Source of the DNA: Actinomycetes bacterium
Lineage (GTDB): Bacteria; Actinomycetota; Acidimicrobiia; Acidimicrobiales; JAJYPT01
Direction: 5' to 3'
DNA length: 7,995 nucleotides
NCBI GenBank assembly: GCA_021795135.1
Contig: JAJYPT010000076.1
Span: forward strand, 1-7,995
Each line of letters starts with the position of its first letter. Positions within the stretch are counted from its first letter, which is position 1. Below, piece after piece: positions 6,575 through 7,995 of this stretch. Position numbers and translations under genes: made by a program. The notes beneath the pieces were generated by a model. That model saw only the letters and a program-made list of their open reading frames with translations, did not search any database and had not been told where the DNA came from.

Positions 6575-6691
6575 ATGCGACCAAAAATAACTTTACGCAC
6601 CTTAGTGGAGGTAATGCGAGGACTTTCCAACCATTTACATCCTGCTGAAAACTTAATTAGGAGTTGGAAAAGACGTGGTGGGGAAAAGTAA
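6575..6691 (+). other. Short open frame across the repeat, coding status unknown
   Basis: ATG 6575 to TAA 6689-6691 encodes 38 residues beginning MRPKITLRTLVEVMRG and containing HLHPAENLIRSWKRR. I recognise no family and see no Shine-Dalgarno. The related copy at 5827 has a stop in this frame (Trp replaced by TGA). The opposite strand is also open over the repeat (IKFSAGCKWLESPRI), and there both copies stay open. It is more likely a remnant of a repeated gene than a functional peptide gene. Confidence 0.25.
6598..6672 (+). repeat. Dispersed repeat, fullest copy (copy 2)
   Basis: The left half (6598-6634) matches 7957-7995: CACCTTAG, a spacer of 5 versus 7 nt, then 24 identical bases (6611-6634 and 7972-7995, the last base of the window). 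The right half (6631-6672) matches 5827-5868. The three copies share orientation, and with copy 2 in the middle they bracket each TA module. Within this copy TTTCCAAC (6623-6630) can pair with GTTGGAAA (6663-6670), but copy 1 lacks that pairing. Confidence 0.6.
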
Positions 6692-6779
6692 AAAAACTAT
6701 TTTTCTGAATATTCAATTAGCTACAGTTTTACCAGCCTCGAACTAAAGACATCAGGAATTTGTAATGTGTGACAGATTT

Positions 6780-6793
6780 TTATAGATCTATAA
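6780..6793. promoter_or_regulatory. 14-bp perfect palindrome
   Basis: TTATAGATCTATAA is fully self-complementary with no central spacer, so it suits a dimeric DNA-binding protein rather than an RNA hairpin. No gene start is near it except the second TA module, 158 bp downstream, beyond a terminator. Function unknown; chance is possible in AT-rich DNA. Confidence 0.25.
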
Positions 6794-6812
6794 TAACCGC
6801 TACCAATTTTCA

Positions 6813-6844
6813 CTGTTCTTATCGGGAATTAGAACAGCTTTTTT
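6813..6844 (+). terminator. Rho-independent terminator
   Basis: CTGTTCT (6813-6819) pairs with AGAACAG (6831-6837) across an 11-nt loop, followed by C and six T's (6839-6844). This is the clearest intrinsic terminator in the window. It would insulate the second TA promoter (from 6904) from upstream transcription. No intact gene ends nearby; the closest is the broken toxin at 6423. Confidence 0.65.
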
Positions 6845-6903
6845 GTCCGAATTTTTCAGATATTCGAGAGTCAAGTTTCGTTTGCAGGATAAGAAGCTAT
6901 ATG

Positions 6904-6931
6904 TTGACAAAGAATTGATGTGCCGTATAAT
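6904..6931 (+). promoter_or_regulatory. Consensus sigma-70/sigma-A promoter of the TacAT-type module
   Basis: TTGACA (6904-6909) and TATAAT (6926-6931) are both perfect consensus boxes, 16 bp apart. Transcription should start near 6938, giving a 5' leader of only about 14 nt that carries AGGAGG (6939-6944), 7 nt from the ATG at 6952. Such a strong unregulated promoter is normally held down by the antitoxin-toxin complex. Confidence 0.88.
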
Positions 6932-6937
6932 GTACGG
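6923..6937. promoter_or_regulatory. Probable antitoxin operator over the -10 box
   Basis: CCGTA-TAATG-TACGG is an inverted repeat with perfect 5-bp arms centred on the -10 hexamer. RHH antitoxins of the DUF1778 family bind short palindromes in their own promoters, and occupation here would block RNA polymerase. The symmetry is seen; the binding is inferred. Confidence 0.65.
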
Positions 6938-6951
6938 TAGGAGGAAATGAA

Positions 6952-7236
6952 ATGGCTGAACGATCTGAACGCATTGAAGCACGTGTTAGTGCTGAAGGTC
7001 TAAGTCGTATTCGCTTTGCAAGTGAGTTGCTACATATGTCAGTGTCTGGATTTGTGGTATCTGCGGCTACAGCAGAAGCAGAGCGAGTGATTACTGAAGA
7101 TAGTTATACAGAAGTTCCAAATGATTATTTCAATGCTCTTATCGCTGCACTTGATGAACCACCTCGTCGTCTTGAAACGCTATCTAAAGCTGTAGCTAAG
7201 GTCAGGCATGATCCTGCTTTCAAACAGGTGAATTGA
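6952..7236 (+). CDS. DUF1778 (TacA-type) antitoxin
   Basis: The protein is 94 residues, typical of the DUF1778 family. An N-terminal RHH domain has strand RIEARVSAE (7-15), helix 1 GLSRIRFASELLHM and helix 2 SVSGFVVSAATAEAERVI. The C-terminal arm has the family's aromatic/leucine pattern VPNDYFNALIAALDEPP (53-69) followed by a basic segment, which in characterised homologues covers the active site of the partner acetyltransferase. It should neutralise the toxin and, as a complex, repress the operon through the palindrome at 6923-6937. Unlike its neighbours to the left it has a strong Shine-Dalgarno and richer G/C use at third positions (for example CGT, GTG, GCG), consistent with acquisition from another genome. 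Confidence 0.9.
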   Translation: MAERSERIEARVSAEGLSRIRFASELLHMSVSGFVVSAATAEAERVITEDSYTEVPNDYFNALIAALDEPPRRLETLSKAVAKVRHDPAFKQVN

Positions 7237-7747
7237 GCTGTATTCTTCGCAGCGAATCGATGATCGTCATCGTCTGAATAGTTTTTCTTCTGGGCAACCT
7301 AGCCTTGATAAGTGGTTGGTTGAATCTGCAATACTTGCTGATAGAAAAGGCACGGCTCGTACATATATATGGGTTGATGAACAAGATTGTGTTGTTGCCT
7401 ATTTCAGCCTGTGCCCTCATGAGATTCGTCGTGACATTCTGCCAAAAAAATTCCAACATGGCGATCAGTTTGTAATACCGGCGATTCTCCTTGCTAGGCT
7501 TGCGCTGCATACTGATCTTCAAGGTCGGGGATTAGGTAGTCAGCTACTTGTCGATGTGCTTCAACGTGCTGTGGTGGGAATACATGCAGTAGGTGGACGA
7601 TACATAGTGGTTGATGCCATTGATGATAATGCCACCAGTTTCTATGCCCATTTTGGGTTTGTACCTACGCCCCAGCAGCATCGTCTTGTTATGAAGTCCA
7701 CTACGGCATTGGAGAACTTGGCTTACCCAGATCAACCAGACATCTAA
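7232..7747 (+). CDS. GNAT toxin (TacT-type tRNA acetyltransferase) with non-standard start
   Basis: The homologous frame gives 171 residues if read from ATT 7232. It contains SFSSGQPSLDKWLVESA (about 17-33, the family's F-x-G-x-x-LDxWL segment), TARTYIWVD, VVAYFSLCPHEI, the acetyl-CoA site RLALHTDLQGRGLGSQLL (89-106, QxxGxG type), VDAIDDNATSFYAHFGF (127-143) with Tyr138 as the probable catalytic Tyr, and FVPTPQQHRLVMK. Toxins of this family acetylate the amino group of aminoacyl-tRNA and stop translation. The frame is closed by TGA 7229-7231. Between that stop and the conserved N-terminus there is no ATG, GTG or TTG in frame, only ATT 7232 and CTG 7238. The first ATG (7316) would remove 28 conserved residues. 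ATT would overlap the antitoxin stop by 5 nt, a coupled position. A one-base indel that broke the original start is the alternative. Confidence 0.82.
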   Translation: MELYSSQRIDDRHRLNSFSSGQPSLDKWLVESAILADRKGTARTYIWVDEQDCVVAYFSLCPHEIRRDILPKKFQHGDQFVIPAILLARLALHTDLQGRGLGSQLLVDVLQRAVVGIHAVGGRYIVVDAIDDNATSFYAHFGFVPTPQQHRLVMKSTTALENLAYPDQPDI

Positions 7748-7778
7748 ATAATTGATATATGATGCCAATTATTTAGAT
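7742..7778. repeat. 13-bp perfect hairpin straddling the toxin stop codon
   Basis: ATCTAAATAATTG (7742-7754) pairs without mismatch to CAATTATTTAGAT (7766-7778) across an 11-nt loop. The toxin's TAA stop (7745-7747) is inside the left arm. No T-run follows, so if it ends transcription it is not of the standard type; it could also protect the mRNA 3' end. The weaker CAACC/GGTTG hairpin at 7861-7883 followed by TTTT is an alternative termination point. Confidence 0.6.
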
Positions 7779-7926
7779 ACCCATATTACAAAATAGTTAT
7801 TTTGGTACTTGTACTTGCATATGGATCATTTAAGCAATACGCGTATATTTTTATGAGAGTCAACCTACAGGTTTTTCTGGTTGTTTTCAAAGTTTTTTGC
7901 TGTTCAATTCAACTGTTCTGATTTTT

Positions 7927-7971
7927 AACAAAGCTAAGGTGTTGTCATTACAACAACACCTTAGCTTTGTT
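7927..7971. repeat. 19-bp perfect hairpin with an alternative fold
   Basis: AACAAAGCTAAGGTGTTGT (7927-7945) and its exact complement (7953-7971) flank a 7-nt loop, CATTACA. The loop plus the next four bases, CATTACAACAA (7946-7956), is also an exact complement of TTGTTGTAATG (7967-7977), so a second 11-bp hairpin with a 10-nt loop can form only if the first opens. No T-run follows. The right arm runs straight into the dispersed repeat. Confidence 0.7.
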
Positions 7972-7995
7972 GTAATGCGAGGACTTTCCAACCAT
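7957..7995 (+). repeat. Dispersed repeat, copy 3 (left half, cut by window end)
   Basis: CACCTTAG, 7 unlike bases, then 24 bases identical to 6611-6634, ending at the last base of the window, so the match probably continues beyond it. This copy follows the TacAT-type module in the same orientation as copies 1 and 2. Confidence 0.65.

Larger units (their letters stand above)
6424..6903. other. Gene-free spacer between the two TA modules
   Basis: About 480 bp without a convincing gene. It holds the decayed tail of the RelE-like toxin, the fullest copy of the dispersed repeat (6598-6672), a 38-codon frame across that repeat (6575-6691), a 14-bp palindrome (6780-6793) and an intrinsic terminator (6813-6844). 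A terminator with no intact gene before it suggests a lost or decayed gene. Confidence 0.55.

Noticed and set aside
6620..6672. Integron attC site (TTCCAAC ... GTTGGAA inverted boxes near a TA cassette)
   Set aside because: The boxes fit YYYAAC/GTTRRR but miss the outer purine/pyrimidine, the span is shorter than known attC sites, copy 1 does not conserve the pairing and no integrase is in the window. The cassette-like layout is reported without an integron claim.
6800..6982. 60-codon minus-strand frame
   Set aside because: It runs through the terminator, the consensus promoter and the start of the DUF1778 antitoxin in antisense, and resembles no family.
7220..7768. Minus-strand frames opposite the GNAT toxin
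   Set aside because: They are antisense shadows of a gene with clear GNAT motifs and have no start signals.
7927..7971. 19-bp hairpin as an ordinary rho-independent terminator
   Set aside because: No T-run follows the right arm; the sequence continues into the dispersed repeat.

Overview
The window is visibly AT-rich and comes from a bacterial chromosome. The most likely source is a low-GC actinobacterium or relative. The supporting clues are a channel-type C-terminal domain of a kind I associate with actinomycetes, secreted propeller proteins, and several genes with no Shine-Dalgarno sequence but a -10-like hexamer 6-8 nt before the start codon (a leaderless pattern). The taxonomic call is an inference and is weak.

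Left part (1-5598) is ordinary-looking chromosome. It starts with the 3' end of a gene resembling the cytosolic tail of an ion-channel protein (1-726). This converges on a six-repeat Kelch lipoprotein read from the minus strand (1794-784). Divergent from the lipoprotein is a secreted PQQ/NHL-type beta-propeller protein (1897-3033), and an 8+8 bp palindrome lies between the two starts. The propeller gene is followed after 17 nt by an extended SDR epimerase/dehydratase (3051-4076). A UACG-loop hairpin separates this from a TIGR01777-family SDR protein (4306-5211) and a small YjdJ-type GNAT acetyltransferase (about 5302-5598).

Right part (5599-7995) is different: gene-poor spacers, many perfect inverted repeats, dispersed repeats and two toxin-antitoxin (TA) modules. 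Module 1 (6009-6423) has an intact ribbon-helix-helix antitoxin overlapping a RelE-like toxin that loses its catalytic C-terminus, so it looks decayed. Module 2 (6952-7747) is a DUF1778 antitoxin plus GNAT toxin (TacAT type). It has a consensus promoter (TTGACA-N16-TATAAT), an operator-like inverted repeat over the -10, and a strong AGGAGG. Its toxin frame has no ATG, GTG or TTG at the family's usual N-terminus; the only candidates are ATT or CTG next to the antitoxin stop.

The most interesting structure is a same-orientation repeat at about 5827, 6598 and 7957. It brackets each TA module like a cassette boundary. The last copy is fused to a 19-bp perfect hairpin that can refold into an alternative 11-bp hairpin. 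I cannot assign this repeat to a known family. The region reads as an accessory island where TA modules were gained and are decaying.
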